DNA of 32,452 nt from NCBI GenBank assembly GCA_017410145.1, contig JAFQRJ010000021.1:1-32452 (forward strand), written 5' to 3'. The notes below the pieces were generated by a model that was not told the origin of the DNA, made no database searches, and saw only the letters and a program-made list of their open reading frames with translations. Both the position numbers and the translations under genes were made by a program. The stretch's first letter is position 1. Each line of letters starts with the position of its first letter. This stretch comes from Tyzzerella sp. (GTDB lineage Bacteria; Bacillota; Clostridia; Lachnospirales; Lachnospiraceae). Of this stretch, positions 1 through 6,356 are shown in pieces.

Positions 1-23
1 CGTACAATACCTGTTGCTTTCAT
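1..23 (-). CDS. spoVT: SpoVT/AbrB-family regulator, first codons only
   Basis: Only the 5' end is in the window. It reads M-K-A-T-G-I-V and then the first two bases of an Arg codon, with an AAAAGGAG ribosome site at 34-41. MKATGIVR is the usual start of SpoVT/AbrB-type swapped-hairpin DNA-binding regulators, which control late forespore genes under sigma-G in Bacillus. In Bacillus spoVT follows mfd; here mfd and a prsA-like gene lie on the same strand about 5 kb upstream, which supports the call. A structured RNA and terminator precede the gene (103-250). The identity rests on seven residues plus synteny; another AbrB-family protein is possible. Confidence 0.6.
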
Positions 24-102
24 ATATAAATTTCTCCTTTTGACATTTTTTACTCTGTGAGTATTATCTGTAAAAGGAGAAATAATATACCAAGTTTACA
101 CA

Positions 103-250
103 ATAAAACAGCGGACAGAAAACCTGTCCGCCAACTAACGAATGAAATAGGTGGGGTGACCTTCCCACATCTCCTACTCAAGCTGATGCTATCCGGCGAC
201 GGCCGCCTGTTCCGTCCTCAGATTTCATTCTATATAGTTTATATTAAATA
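103..250 (-). ncRNA. Candidate structured small RNA or leader with intrinsic terminator
   Basis: Downstream of a good sigma-A promoter, the minus strand has a stretch closed by perfectly complementary 9-mers (GAATGAAAT, plus-strand 222-230 paired with 140-148). Inside are GC-rich hairpins, one with a GTGGG/CCCAC stem and one with GGCG/CGCC. It ends in an intrinsic terminator: an 8-bp stem GCGGACAG/CTGTCCGC at 111-131 followed by TGTTTTATT. The region is much more GC-rich than its flanks and has no credible ORF. It lies about 80 bp upstream of the spoVT-like start, so it may be a riboswitch or attenuator for that gene, or an independent sRNA. I could not match it to a known riboswitch class. 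Confidence 0.5.
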
Positions 251-257
251 TACTTTA

Positions 258-285
258 ATTATACCTTAGTGGAATTGTTTGTCAA
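258..285 (-). promoter_or_regulatory. Sigma-A promoter for the 103-250 RNA
   Basis: Minus strand carries TTGACA (280-285), a 16-bp spacer and TATAAT (258-263). Both hexamers match the consensus perfectly. It is embedded in the last codons of the decayed PBECR-like frame and points into the structured RNA. The start of transcription would be near 250. Confidence 0.6.
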
Positions 286-642
286 GGGTTTTAATGTACC
301 TTTCTCAATATATCGCTCTGCATTAACTGTACTCAACAGATGTAATGTTTTAGCAAACGCAGTTCCATTCGTAGTTACCCTAACTGCGACTCGTACATAT
401 TCCTCTCCTATTTGATAGAACTTAACATAAGTAATAGACTCATCTGAAGGATTTTTCCCTACATAATTAGGATTAGATATAATATCACTTATGTAAGGAA
501 AATATTTTTCATATTCATAGGGATGTCTATTTTTAATATGTTCAATATTACTCGAACCTATGTATATAGGAGTTCCTGTATCAATGTCTAATCAATAATT
601 CTTTACAATATGCATGTTGATGATAGACTACTTTTTATCCAT
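259..642 (-). pseudogene. Decayed PBECR-like (phage Barnase/EndoU/ColicinE5/RelE-like) nuclease gene
   Basis: An open frame of about 110 codons (259-591) has no start codon and is preceded in frame by TGA (592-594) and, further up, TAG; the same frame continues to ATG GAT at 642. The translation contains IYIGSSNIEHIKNRHP, then ISNPNYVGKNP, then YVRVAVRV and a C-terminal KGTLK. This order resembles the PBECR3-type nuclease domain found at the ends of phage and ICE polyproteins: conserved His, a 'NPxYxG' turn, and a strand-rich C-terminus. I infer a dead remnant because two different stop codons interrupt the N-terminal part. A sigma-A promoter now overlaps its 3' end. Confidence 0.45.
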
Positions 643-652
643 CAACAATTAT

Positions 653-841
653 CTAAATTTTAAAAGCGTGACAATTTGTCACGGTTTCATTTCCTTCTTT
701 TTTTAATCTTTGTTTCAATTTACGCCAATACCCAGTAGCATCTACACTTTCAGTCAATACACCCACAACGTCCACTACCGAAAAATACCACTCTTCTTTT
801 TCTTCATCCCACGTTGTTCGAATCGGTTGGTCTTGTCGCAA
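653..841 (-). pseudogene. BRO-N domain (phage antirepressor-like) fragment
   Basis: The 62-aa frame starts at TTG and contains WDEEKEEWYFSVVDVVGVLT, YWRKLKQRLKKEGNE and TVTNCH. This is the N-terminal core of BRO-N/antirepressor proteins of phages and integrative elements. Family members continue for 100-200 residues after the NC motif with a 'TDVADTE' segment. Here the frame stops six codons later, and a stop also lies just upstream of the TTG. The gene is therefore truncated at both ends. It lies 10 bp from the PBECR-like remnant on the same strand, suggesting one decayed phage or ICE segment. Confidence 0.55.
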
Positions 842-864
842 ATCTTATATAACTTTTGCGACAA
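833..864. repeat. 10-bp perfect inverted repeat upstream of the BRO-N fragment
   Basis: TTGTCGCAAA (833-842) and TTTGCGACAA (855-864) are perfectly complementary across a 12-bp AT-rich spacer. The repeat overlaps the start of the BRO-N fragment. It is operator-like in size and position, possibly a relic of phage-type control. Confidence 0.5.
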
Positions 865-915
865 AAGTTATTAGTTTTAGGAACCTCGAATTATCTTGTG
901 GATAATTGTAGTGAT

Positions 916-1071
916 TGGGTCTATATATAAAAAAACTGCTCCTAGACCCTGAGTTTTATGATTTTCAGTGTCTCACGAAACAATATTTTTCTATAGACCC
1001 AAGAATTCGAAAAACGAATTCATTTTTATTATAAAATGGGTCTGGGAATATAAAAAAAATCCATAGACCCA
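916..1071. repeat. Cluster of five TGGGTCTA / TAGACCC motifs
   Basis: TGGGTCTA or its complement occurs at 916-923, 943-949, 994-1001, 1037-1043 and 1064-1071. Two copies of a 34-35 bp palindrome unit (916-949 and 1037-1071), in the same orientation, share the pattern TGGGTCT, an ATATAAAAAAA core, then TAGACCC. Between them is another perfect hairpin, GAATTCG/CGAATTC (1003-1021). No gene is seen here. The cluster could be protein-binding sites or a small repetitive element. Confidence 0.5.
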
Positions 1072-1088
1072 ATACATGTCCGTAAAGC

Positions 1089-1114
1089 AAAAAAAGTCCG
1101 GGCGTAAGCCCGGA
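1089..1114 (-). terminator. Intrinsic terminator, minus strand
   Basis: The 7-bp GC stem TCCGGGC/GCCCGGA with loop TTAC is followed on the minus strand by seven T. It lies 7 bp after the stop of the short minus frame at 1122-1232. Confidence 0.75.
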
Positions 1115-1121
1115 ACTTTGT

Positions 1122-1232
1122 CTACACTCTGAGGGGAAATCGGTTAGTGAGATTATTGTACACCCCATTCGTTGGATTTTCAATATATTCAAAAGAACCG
1201 ATTTTTTGTATTTTTTTCTTAACATTGGACAT
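1122..1232 (-). pseudogene. Short ORF or 3' remnant of an unknown gene
   Basis: A 36-codon frame (MSNVKKKIQK..., ending NNLTNRFPLRV) is followed directly by a strong terminator, as expected for the real 3' end of a gene. It has no clear ribosome site, and its 5' end lies in the leader of the divergent nupC-like gene. I do not recognise the family. I read it as the surviving tail of a deleted gene, possibly a transposase or phage gene, but a chance frame is not excluded. Confidence 0.25.
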
Positions 1233-1266
1233 ACTCTAATTTATTTGAATTGCGAGGATGTACAAT

Positions 1267-2463
1267 ATGAATTTGGTATTAAATCTTATAGGTATTATAG
1301 TTGTTTTAACAATCTGCTGGCTTATTTCACGGAATCGCCGCGCTGTAAATTGGAAAATGATTGGCAAAGCACTTCTTATAGAATTTGGCATTGCCTTTTT
1401 TGTAGTCAAAATTCCTTTTGGTAAAAAAATCATCACACTCATTTCAAATGGATTAACACTGCTTATTGACTGTGGTAGCGAAGGTTTGTCCTTTGTTTTT
1501 GGAGATCTTTATGACAGTTCCAAACTGAGTGTTTTTATTATTCAAAGTCTGGGGAATATCATTTTTATCTCCGCACTGATAGGAGCACTATATTATCTCG
1601 GAGTCATTGGTTTTATTGTGAAATGGATTGGAAAAGCGATAGGGAAACTCATGGGTACAACAGAAGTTGAAAGCTTTGTCGCAGTTGCAAATATGTTTCT
1701 CGGACACACAGACAGTCCAATCTTAGTCAACAAATACCTAAAACATTTGACCGAAAGCGAACTATTTGTCATATTAGTATCCGGCATGGGAAGTATATCG
1801 GCATCTATTCTAGGCGGTTATCAGGCACTGGGGATTCCAATGGAATATTTGCTGATTGCAAGTGCGATGGTTCCGATTGGCAGTATACTGATTTCTAAGA
1901 TTATCTATCCTCAGACAGAACAATTACACCCCATAGCAGATGTGAAAATAGAATCGAAAGGAACGAATTCCAATGTGATAGATGCACTTGCAGAGGGTGC
2001 ATCAACCGGTATGCAGATTGTAATTTCAATCGGTGCGACACTTGTAGGATTTATCGGTGCCGTTGCTGTTATCAACCTTTTTTTAGGACTCTTCCATCTC
2101 AATTTGGAACAGATTTTCGGCTATCTGTTTGCTCCATTCGGATTTCTGCTGGGTTTAACTGGAAAGGAGATTTTGTTGGAAGGAACTTTATTAGGAAACA
2201 AACTCATCCTAAATGAATTTATTGCATTCGGTGAACTTTCCAATCATCTTGGTGAACTAGACGCAAGAGCAGGTATGATTTGTGCCATCTCTCTCTGCGG
2301 ATTTGCAAATCTTTCCAGTATGGGAATGTGCATCGGTAGTATTGGAGTCCTTTGCCCGGAAAAAAGAAGCGTGATTTCCCGACTCGTATTTCCTGCCATG
2401 ATTGGCGGTGTCTTTGTCAGTATATTGAGTGCCTTATTGGTTAGTATTGTTTTGGCAGAGTAA
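1267..2463 (+). CDS. nupC: Concentrative nucleoside transporter (CNT/NupC family)
   Basis: Imports nucleosides across the cytoplasmic membrane with cation symport. The product (398 aa from this start) is a polytopic membrane protein of usual NupC length. After three or four N-terminal hydrophobic segments comes the diagnostic motif NMFLGHTDSPILVNKYL, then SGMGSISASILGGY, equivalent to the family's 'GQTEAPL' substrate loop and re-entrant hairpin. Later come LLEGTLLGNKLILNEF and ISLCGFANLSSMG, also typical CNT motifs with the NEF and GFAN signatures. I prefer ATG 1267 to ATG 1258 because GAGG (1254-1257) is correctly spaced only for the former. It appears monocistronic. The substrate (purine or pyrimidine) cannot be told. 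The 'GHTD' for 'GQTE' change is conservative but touches the nucleobase-binding hairpin. Confidence 0.88.
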   Translation: MNLVLNLIGIIVVLTICWLISRNRRAVNWKMIGKALLIEFGIAFFVVKIPFGKKIITLISNGLTLLIDCGSEGLSFVFGDLYDSSKLSVFIIQSLGNIIFISALIGALYYLGVIGFIVKWIGKAIGKLMGTTEVESFVAVANMFLGHTDSPILVNKYLKHLTESELFVILVSGMGSISASILGGYQALGIPMEYLLIASAMVPIGSILISKIIYPQTEQLHPIADVKIESKGTNSNVIDALAEGASTGMQIVISIGATLVGFIGAVAVINLFLGLFHLNLEQIFGYLFAPFGFLLGLTGKEILLEGTLLGNKLILNEFIAFGELSNHLGELDARAGMICAISLCGFANLSSMGMCIGSIGVLCPEKRSVISRLVFPAMIGGVFVSILSALLVSIVLAE

Positions 2464-2533
2464 AATTATTGTAACTTTTCTGTCTTTATGATAAAGTAGA
2501 CTTATAAGATTTATCAAAGGAGGATTCTCGTTT

Positions 2534-3295
2534 ATGAAACAATTAAATGAAAAAGTTGCTATTGTGACAGGTGCAGGTCAAGGAATCGGAAAAGGTATTG
2601 CACTCTGTCTTGCTAAGAGAGGCGTCAAGGTTGTGTGTACAGGAAGAAGACCGGAACCAATCGAAGAAACTGTAGCAGAAATCAAGGCTGTTGGTGGCGA
2701 AGCTTTTGCCATGACTTGTGACTCTGCTGACCGTGCACGCGTGAAAGAAGTTGTAGCAAAGACAGTAGAAACTTACGGCACTGTAGATGTTGTGGTAAAC
2801 AATGCGCAGGCAGTTGCGAAATCCATGCCTGTGGAAGAAGTTACATATGATTTAATGTATCTTGCATGGTCTACAGGAACCATTGGCTCACTCAACTTTA
2901 TGCAGGAATGTTTCCCATATATGAAGGAACAGGGCGAAGGTCGTATCATCAACTTTGCATCCGCTACCGGTATGTTCGGATACGCCGGTAACCTTGCATA
3001 TGGTTCTAACAAAGAAGCGATTCGTGGGCTTACCAAGATTGCTGCTAAGGAATGGGGACAATACGGTATCTGCGTAAACTGTGTACTTCCTGGTGCAGAA
3101 TCTCCTGCTGCAAAAGAATGGGCTAAGAAATTCCCGGAAAAATACAATGCAATATTAATGCAACAGCCAATGCGTCGCCTAGGCGATTCGGAAAATGATA
3201 TTGCACCGGTTATTGCATTCCTCGCAGGACCGGATTCATGCTACTATTCCGGACAATGTATGTTGCTTGACGGTGCATATTCTATCGCACCATAA
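2534..3295 (+). CDS. SDR-family NAD(P)-dependent oxidoreductase
   Basis: A 253-aa classical short-chain dehydrogenase/reductase, cytosolic. It has the Rossmann motif TGAGQGIG (12-19), NNAQ (89-92) instead of the usual NNAG, catalytic S143, and YGSNK with Y156 and K160. The region where the classical catalytic Asn lies reads STGTIGS, so the fourth member of the N-S-Y-K tetrad seems absent. This is seen in a subfamily of hydroxysteroid or sugar-type SDRs but is atypical for FabG. 'TGRR' after beta-2 suggests a preference for NADP, since basic residues can bind the 2'-phosphate. The substrate is unknown. The start has a near-ideal AAAGGAGG site. It stands alone with its own terminator (3320-3358). 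FabG, glucose dehydrogenase and hydroxysteroid dehydrogenase are all possible roles; none is supported by context. Confidence 0.85.
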   Translation: MKQLNEKVAIVTGAGQGIGKGIALCLAKRGVKVVCTGRRPEPIEETVAEIKAVGGEAFAMTCDSADRARVKEVVAKTVETYGTVDVVVNNAQAVAKSMPVEEVTYDLMYLAWSTGTIGSLNFMQECFPYMKEQGEGRIINFASATGMFGYAGNLAYGSNKEAIRGLTKIAAKEWGQYGICVNCVLPGAESPAAKEWAKKFPEKYNAILMQQPMRRLGDSENDIAPVIAFLAGPDSCYYSGQCMLLDGAYSIAP

Positions 3296-3319
3296 TTAAT
3301 ACGGACTATGTTCAGAAAC

Positions 3320-3358
3320 AATGGGATTGCAGATTGATATGCAGTCCCATTATCTTTT
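3320..3358 (+). terminator. Terminator of the SDR gene, abutting the foldback element
   Basis: A 12-bp stem (AATGGGATTGCA paired with TGCAGTCCCATT, one T-G wobble) has loop GATTGATA and is followed by ATCTTTT. The foldback element begins right at the end of this T tract. Confidence 0.7.
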
Positions 3359-3901
3359 GGCTCTACAACAAATGTTGGGGTGTGGGCCGGTGCTTAATCT
3401 TGGCATTGAAGGATGTAGTGTTTGCTGCATCTTTTTCTTATGCAAGCAAGTATTCAAAAAAACAAGAGTTTCTAAGATGCCCATTTCACAGAAGCTATTA
3501 CACATATAAAAAGCAAACTCACAGCCCGTGTTTCTAGCTATATTATGTATGAGAAAACATTGAAAGATTCTATAGAAAGTCTTGCAACTGCAGTTCAGAA
3601 AATGTGATAGCGCGGCAAATTGTTTGAGCTTGCGAGTTTTTGAGGCGCTATCATAATCACATCTCTGAACGCAGTTGCCTAGCCTTTCTAGAATCTTTCA
3701 CCTTGTTGGAAAAGACATAATATAGCTAGAAACACGGGCTGCTCAAACATGCTTTTTATAAGTGACTTTTATTGAAATGGGCATCTAAGAAACACTAAGT
3801 TCCTTGCATATGCTTGCATAAAAAAAGATGTGCAACACACACATCCTCTTCCTTTCTAAGCGCTATGCACCGGCCCACACCCCAACATTTGTTGTAGAGC
3901 C
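3359..3901. mobile_element. 543-bp foldback MITE with ISL3-like ends
   Basis: The two halves are inverted copies of each other. The outer arms are a perfect 37-bp inverted repeat (3357-3393 against 3867-3903) starting GGCTCTACAACAAATG. Further in, perfect blocks recur in mirror order: AGATGCCCATTTCA (3475-3488 against 3773-3786), a 27-bp block (3522-3548 against 3715-3741), and the apex GATAGCGC/GCGCTATC. The direct flanks are tATCTTTT (3351-3358) and aATCTTTT (3902-3909), a 7/8 match to an 8-bp target duplication. A GGCTCT terminus and 8-bp duplication fit the ISL3 family, so I infer a non-autonomous ISL3-type element. There is no transposase or plausible ORF inside. As RNA it would fold into one hairpin about 250 bp long. 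Confidence 0.75.
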
Positions 3902-3921
3902 AATCTTTTTCAGAAAATATA

Positions 3922-3951
3922 TTGTCAACTTTCACTTCATTGTGCTAAAAT
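3922..3951 (+). promoter_or_regulatory. Promoter of pduL-yqeY
   Basis: TTGTCA (3922-3927), an 18-bp spacer and TAAAAT (3946-3951), with an extended -10 TG at 3943-3944. It lies 30 bp upstream of the pduL ATG and immediately right of the foldback element. Confidence 0.5.
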
Positions 3952-3980
3952 ATACGCATTATCGAAGTAGAGGTAAGAAT

Positions 3981-4622
3981 ATGAGTCTGAAAATCCCAAT
4001 TGAGACTTCTGCAAGGCACGTACATGTCTGCGAAGAAGATTTTAAAAAATTATTTGGCGAAGATGCAGAGTTGACCTATGTACATGAATTAAGTCAGCCG
4101 GGGCAATATCTATGCAAAGAGCGTGTTACAATTGTTGGCCCACGAGGCAAATTCGAAAATGTTGCCATACTCGGCCCTTATCGTAAGGAAACCCAGATTG
4201 AATTATCTATGACCGATACAAGAAAAATCGGTGTTTCGGGCGTAATTCGTCAATCCGGGTATATAGATGGCACTCCGGGTTGCTCATTAATAGGACCTGC
4301 TGGAAGTATTGAATTGGAAAAGGGCGTAATTGTTGCCAAGCGACATATACATATGACTCCACTAGAAGCAAGCCGTGCACGTGTACGGGATAACGATGAA
4401 GTATTTGTTATCACAGAAAGTTACGAACGCGGACTGATTTTTGCAGACGTGGTTGTTCGTGTGAGTCCATCTTTTAAACTTGCAATGCATGTTGATACAG
4501 ATGAAGCAAATGCGTTCGCCAGCGATGTGTCGCCAACCGGTGCCATACTTAAACTGTTCGATGGACAGACCTATAGCCTGCAACAATGGGCTGATGAGAT
4601 TCAATCAGGAATCAATCGATAA
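3981..4622 (+). CDS. pduL: Phosphate propanoyltransferase (PduL-type phosphotransacylase)
   Basis: Interconverts an acyl-CoA (propanoyl- or acetyl-CoA) plus phosphate with the acyl phosphate and CoA, feeding acyl-phosphate to a kinase for ATP. The 213-aa product has the two PduL barrels with metal ligands: H13 and H15 in ARHVHV, and H122 and H124 in AKRHIHM. The C-terminal MHVDTDEAN (169-177) is the third family signature. It starts directly at the first barrel (MSLKIPIETSARHVHV), with no amphipathic encapsulation peptide, so it is likely a cytosolic stand-alone enzyme rather than a microcompartment one. An upstream in-frame ATG at 3828 lies in the foldback element and is not credible; ATG 3981 has AGAGG before it. 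yqeY follows after 19 bp. Confidence 0.88.
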   Translation: MSLKIPIETSARHVHVCEEDFKKLFGEDAELTYVHELSQPGQYLCKERVTIVGPRGKFENVAILGPYRKETQIELSMTDTRKIGVSGVIRQSGYIDGTPGCSLIGPAGSIELEKGVIVAKRHIHMTPLEASRARVRDNDEVFVITESYERGLIFADVVVRVSPSFKLAMHVDTDEANAFASDVSPTGAILKLFDGQTYSLQQWADEIQSGINR

Positions 4623-4641
4623 TTAATAGGAGGAATGAATT

Positions 4642-5088
4642 ATGAGTAAAATTGAAGAAGTAAGAAAAGCCATGGTAGATGCCATGAAAGCTAAAGACAA
4701 AGATACAAAAGATGCACTTTCAGCATTGTTAACAGCATTAAAAAACAAAGCAATTGATAAGAGAGCTGATTTGACTGAGGAAGAAGAAACTCAGGTCATC
4801 ATGAAGGAAATTAAGCAAACGAAGGAATCCTTAGAGATGACACCTGCGGACCGCACGGAGTTGATTGAAGAATTCAAAAAACGTATTGCTGTGTTAGAAC
4901 AGTTTGCTCCAAAGATGATGGATGCTGACGAAATCAAAGCTATCATCTCCGGTGTACTTGCTGAACTTGGCATTGATACTCCGACAGCAAAAGACAAAGG
5001 TCGTATTATGAAAGAACTTATGCCAAAAGTAAAAGGTAAAGCTGATGGTAAATTGGTAAACGAAATCGTAGGTTCTATCATGTCATAA
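4642..5088 (+). CDS. yqeY: GatB/YqeY domain protein
   Basis: A 148-aa helical protein matching the stand-alone YqeY family, related to the C-terminal tRNA-binding tail domain of GatB. The family pattern is clear: an N-terminal helix with KAMVDAMKAKD, then TALLTALKNKAID-type sequence, a central KRIAVLEQFAPKMM helix, and a C-terminal GRIMKELMPKVKGKADGKLVNEIV. The last part is the usual YqeY 'G.VM..L.p...GkaDg..v..iv' ending. It probably acts on charged tRNA or translation, but no precise function is established. A strong AGGAGGAATGAATT site precedes ATG. It is co-transcribed with pduL and ends at the terminator at 5136-5169. Confidence 0.9.
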   Translation: MSKIEEVRKAMVDAMKAKDKDTKDALSALLTALKNKAIDKRADLTEEEETQVIMKEIKQTKESLEMTPADRTELIEEFKKRIAVLEQFAPKMMDADEIKAIISGVLAELGIDTPTAKDKGRIMKELMPKVKGKADGKLVNEIVGSIMS

Positions 5089-5135
5089 CCAAAACCGACA
5101 CGAACTGCTGAGCCTATAAAGTCGCTACAATAAAT

Positions 5136-5169
5136 GAGGAGATACGGAAAATTCCGTACCTCCTTTTTT
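5136..5169 (+). terminator. Terminator of pduL-yqeY
   Basis: A 12-bp stem (AGGAG and TACGGAA paired with TTCCGTA and CTCCT) has an AA loop and is followed by six T. It is also the space between convergent yqeY and prsA, so it may act in both directions. Confidence 0.8.
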
Positions 5170-5173
5170 ACAC

Positions 5174-6295
5174 CTATTCAGCTGTGTCTTCTGTTGAATC
5201 TTTTGCAGTATCGTCTGTTTTATCGTCAGCACTATCTTCTATCGTGCTATCCTTAGACTCATCATCTTCTTCCGGCTCAACTGCAGAAATCTTCAGTCCT
5301 TCTAAACTAATTTTATCCCAAACTTTATCATTTACTTTGATTTTGGTGTCTTCCACCCATTTTTCAACAGTCTCTGTATAGAATTCATTTTTACGTTCTT
5401 CAATGATTTCTTTCTTTTCAGCTTCTGTTGCATCTTTGTCTAATAGGCTTGTAACCTGAGCTACATAGATTGCAGATTCACCAACGATTACGTCTGTAAA
5501 TCCGTTCAACTCTAATTTGTCAGCAGCTTTCACTAACTTTTCATCTAGCTCTGATCTGTCAACACTGAACGCTGCTTTTGTTGCAGTTAATTTCTGCTCT
5601 TTTGCATAGCTTTCTAAATTACCATTTGCTTTTGCACCGTCCAATAAAGCCTTTGCATCCTTTTTCAGTTTCTTAACTTCATCATCAGACAATTCACTTG
5701 TTTGACCTGTACTGCTATCTTGTTTTACTGTATCATATTTTACATAATACATGAGTTTTTGAGCAGCTTCTTCTCCTTTTACTTCCGGAGTATGAGATGC
5801 TTTTACAGCCTCATACATCTTTTCGCTGATTGTCACCAATCTCAGATATTCTGCTGCGTATTCAGCAGATACTTTTTCTTTTACTTCGTCTTTGTTTGCT
5901 TTTGCAAATGCTTTTGCTGCTTCTTCAATCTTAGCTGTCTCGTCATCTGTGAGTGCTACCTTATAATCTGCTGCATGTGCATCAAGAACATATAATTGTT
6001 GAAGTGATTTCAAAGTATCTTCTTTCATACTTTCTTCATATGTCTTGCCCTCTTCTACTTCCATGTCCCATTCCATTACATAGCCATATGATTGGTACAT
6101 TTCCATCTGTTGTTCCATCATAGACTGTTGATATCTTACGAAAAAGTTAGCCATACCAAGCTCTACTTTTTTGTCCCCAACTGTCATAACGATTTCTTTG
6201 TTATCAATTGGTTTTTGTTTTTGGCAACCTGCCAATGCCGATATAGAAAGCGCTGCCACTGCAACGAGTGCTACTATCTTTTTTAATGATTTCAT
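5174..6295 (-). CDS. prsA: PrsA/SurA-like foldase lipoprotein
   Basis: A 373-aa exported lipoprotein. The signal peptide runs from MKSLKKIV to the lipobox LAGC with lipidated C24. A SurA-type N-terminal domain follows (VMTVGDKKVELGMANFFVRYQQSM), then a long helical region and a degenerate parvulin-like middle (about 165-290). It ends in a helix NEFYTETVEKWVEDTKIKV, as in PrsA relatives. The last 45 residues are an acidic Asp/Glu/Ser/Thr tail of low complexity. The PPIase active-site residues are not evident, so it may be a chaperone only. It lies downstream of mfd, as usual in Lachnospiraceae, and has its own promoter (6328-6356). The start has AAGGAGG. Confidence 0.8.
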   Translation of the reverse strand: MKSLKKIVALVAVAALSISALAGCQKQKPIDNKEIVMTVGDKKVELGMANFFVRYQQSMMEQQMEMYQSYGYVMEWDMEVEEGKTYEESMKEDTLKSLQQLYVLDAHAADYKVALTDDETAKIEEAAKAFAKANKDEVKEKVSAEYAAEYLRLVTISEKMYEAVKASHTPEVKGEEAAQKLMYYVKYDTVKQDSSTGQTSELSDDEVKKLKKDAKALLDGAKANGNLESYAKEQKLTATKAAFSVDRSELDEKLVKAADKLELNGFTDVIVGESAIYVAQVTSLLDKDATEAEKKEIIEERKNEFYTETVEKWVEDTKIKVNDKVWDKISLEGLKISAVEPEEDDESKDSTIEDSADDKTDDTAKDSTEDTAE

Positions 6296-6327
6296 GAATA
6301 AATCCTCCTTCGTGCTTCTAAAACAGT

Positions 6328-6356
6328 ATTATAACTCTTTTTTCTTAATCAAGCAA
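6328..6356 (-). promoter_or_regulatory. Promoter of prsA
   Basis: Minus strand TTGCTT (6351-6356), 17-bp spacer, TATAAT (6328-6333). It overlaps the end of mfd and gives prsA an internal promoter. Confidence 0.5.

Noticed and set aside
103-250. Known riboswitch or housekeeping RNA (c-di-GMP, T-box, ZTP, SRP, 6S)
   Set aside because: I looked for the invariant motifs of each class and did not find them; the element is left as unclassified.
57-269. 70-aa plus-strand ORF
   Set aside because: It runs antisense through the structured RNA and its terminator stem, has no family features, and its start lies in the leader of the spoVT-like gene.
3321-3537. 62-67 aa ORFs over the SDR terminator and foldback arm
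   Set aside because: They start in the terminator hairpin and run into the element's inverted repeat; the sequence is explained by base pairing, not coding.
3359-3901. Retron msr-msd or group II intron RNA
   Set aside because: No reverse transcriptase is nearby, and the GGCTCT ends with a target duplication fit a transposon better.
3828-3980. N-terminal extension of the pduL frame
   Set aside because: It would translate the foldback element's right arm and the promoter; PduL proteins begin at the IPIETSARHVHV region and ATG 3981 has its own ribosome site.
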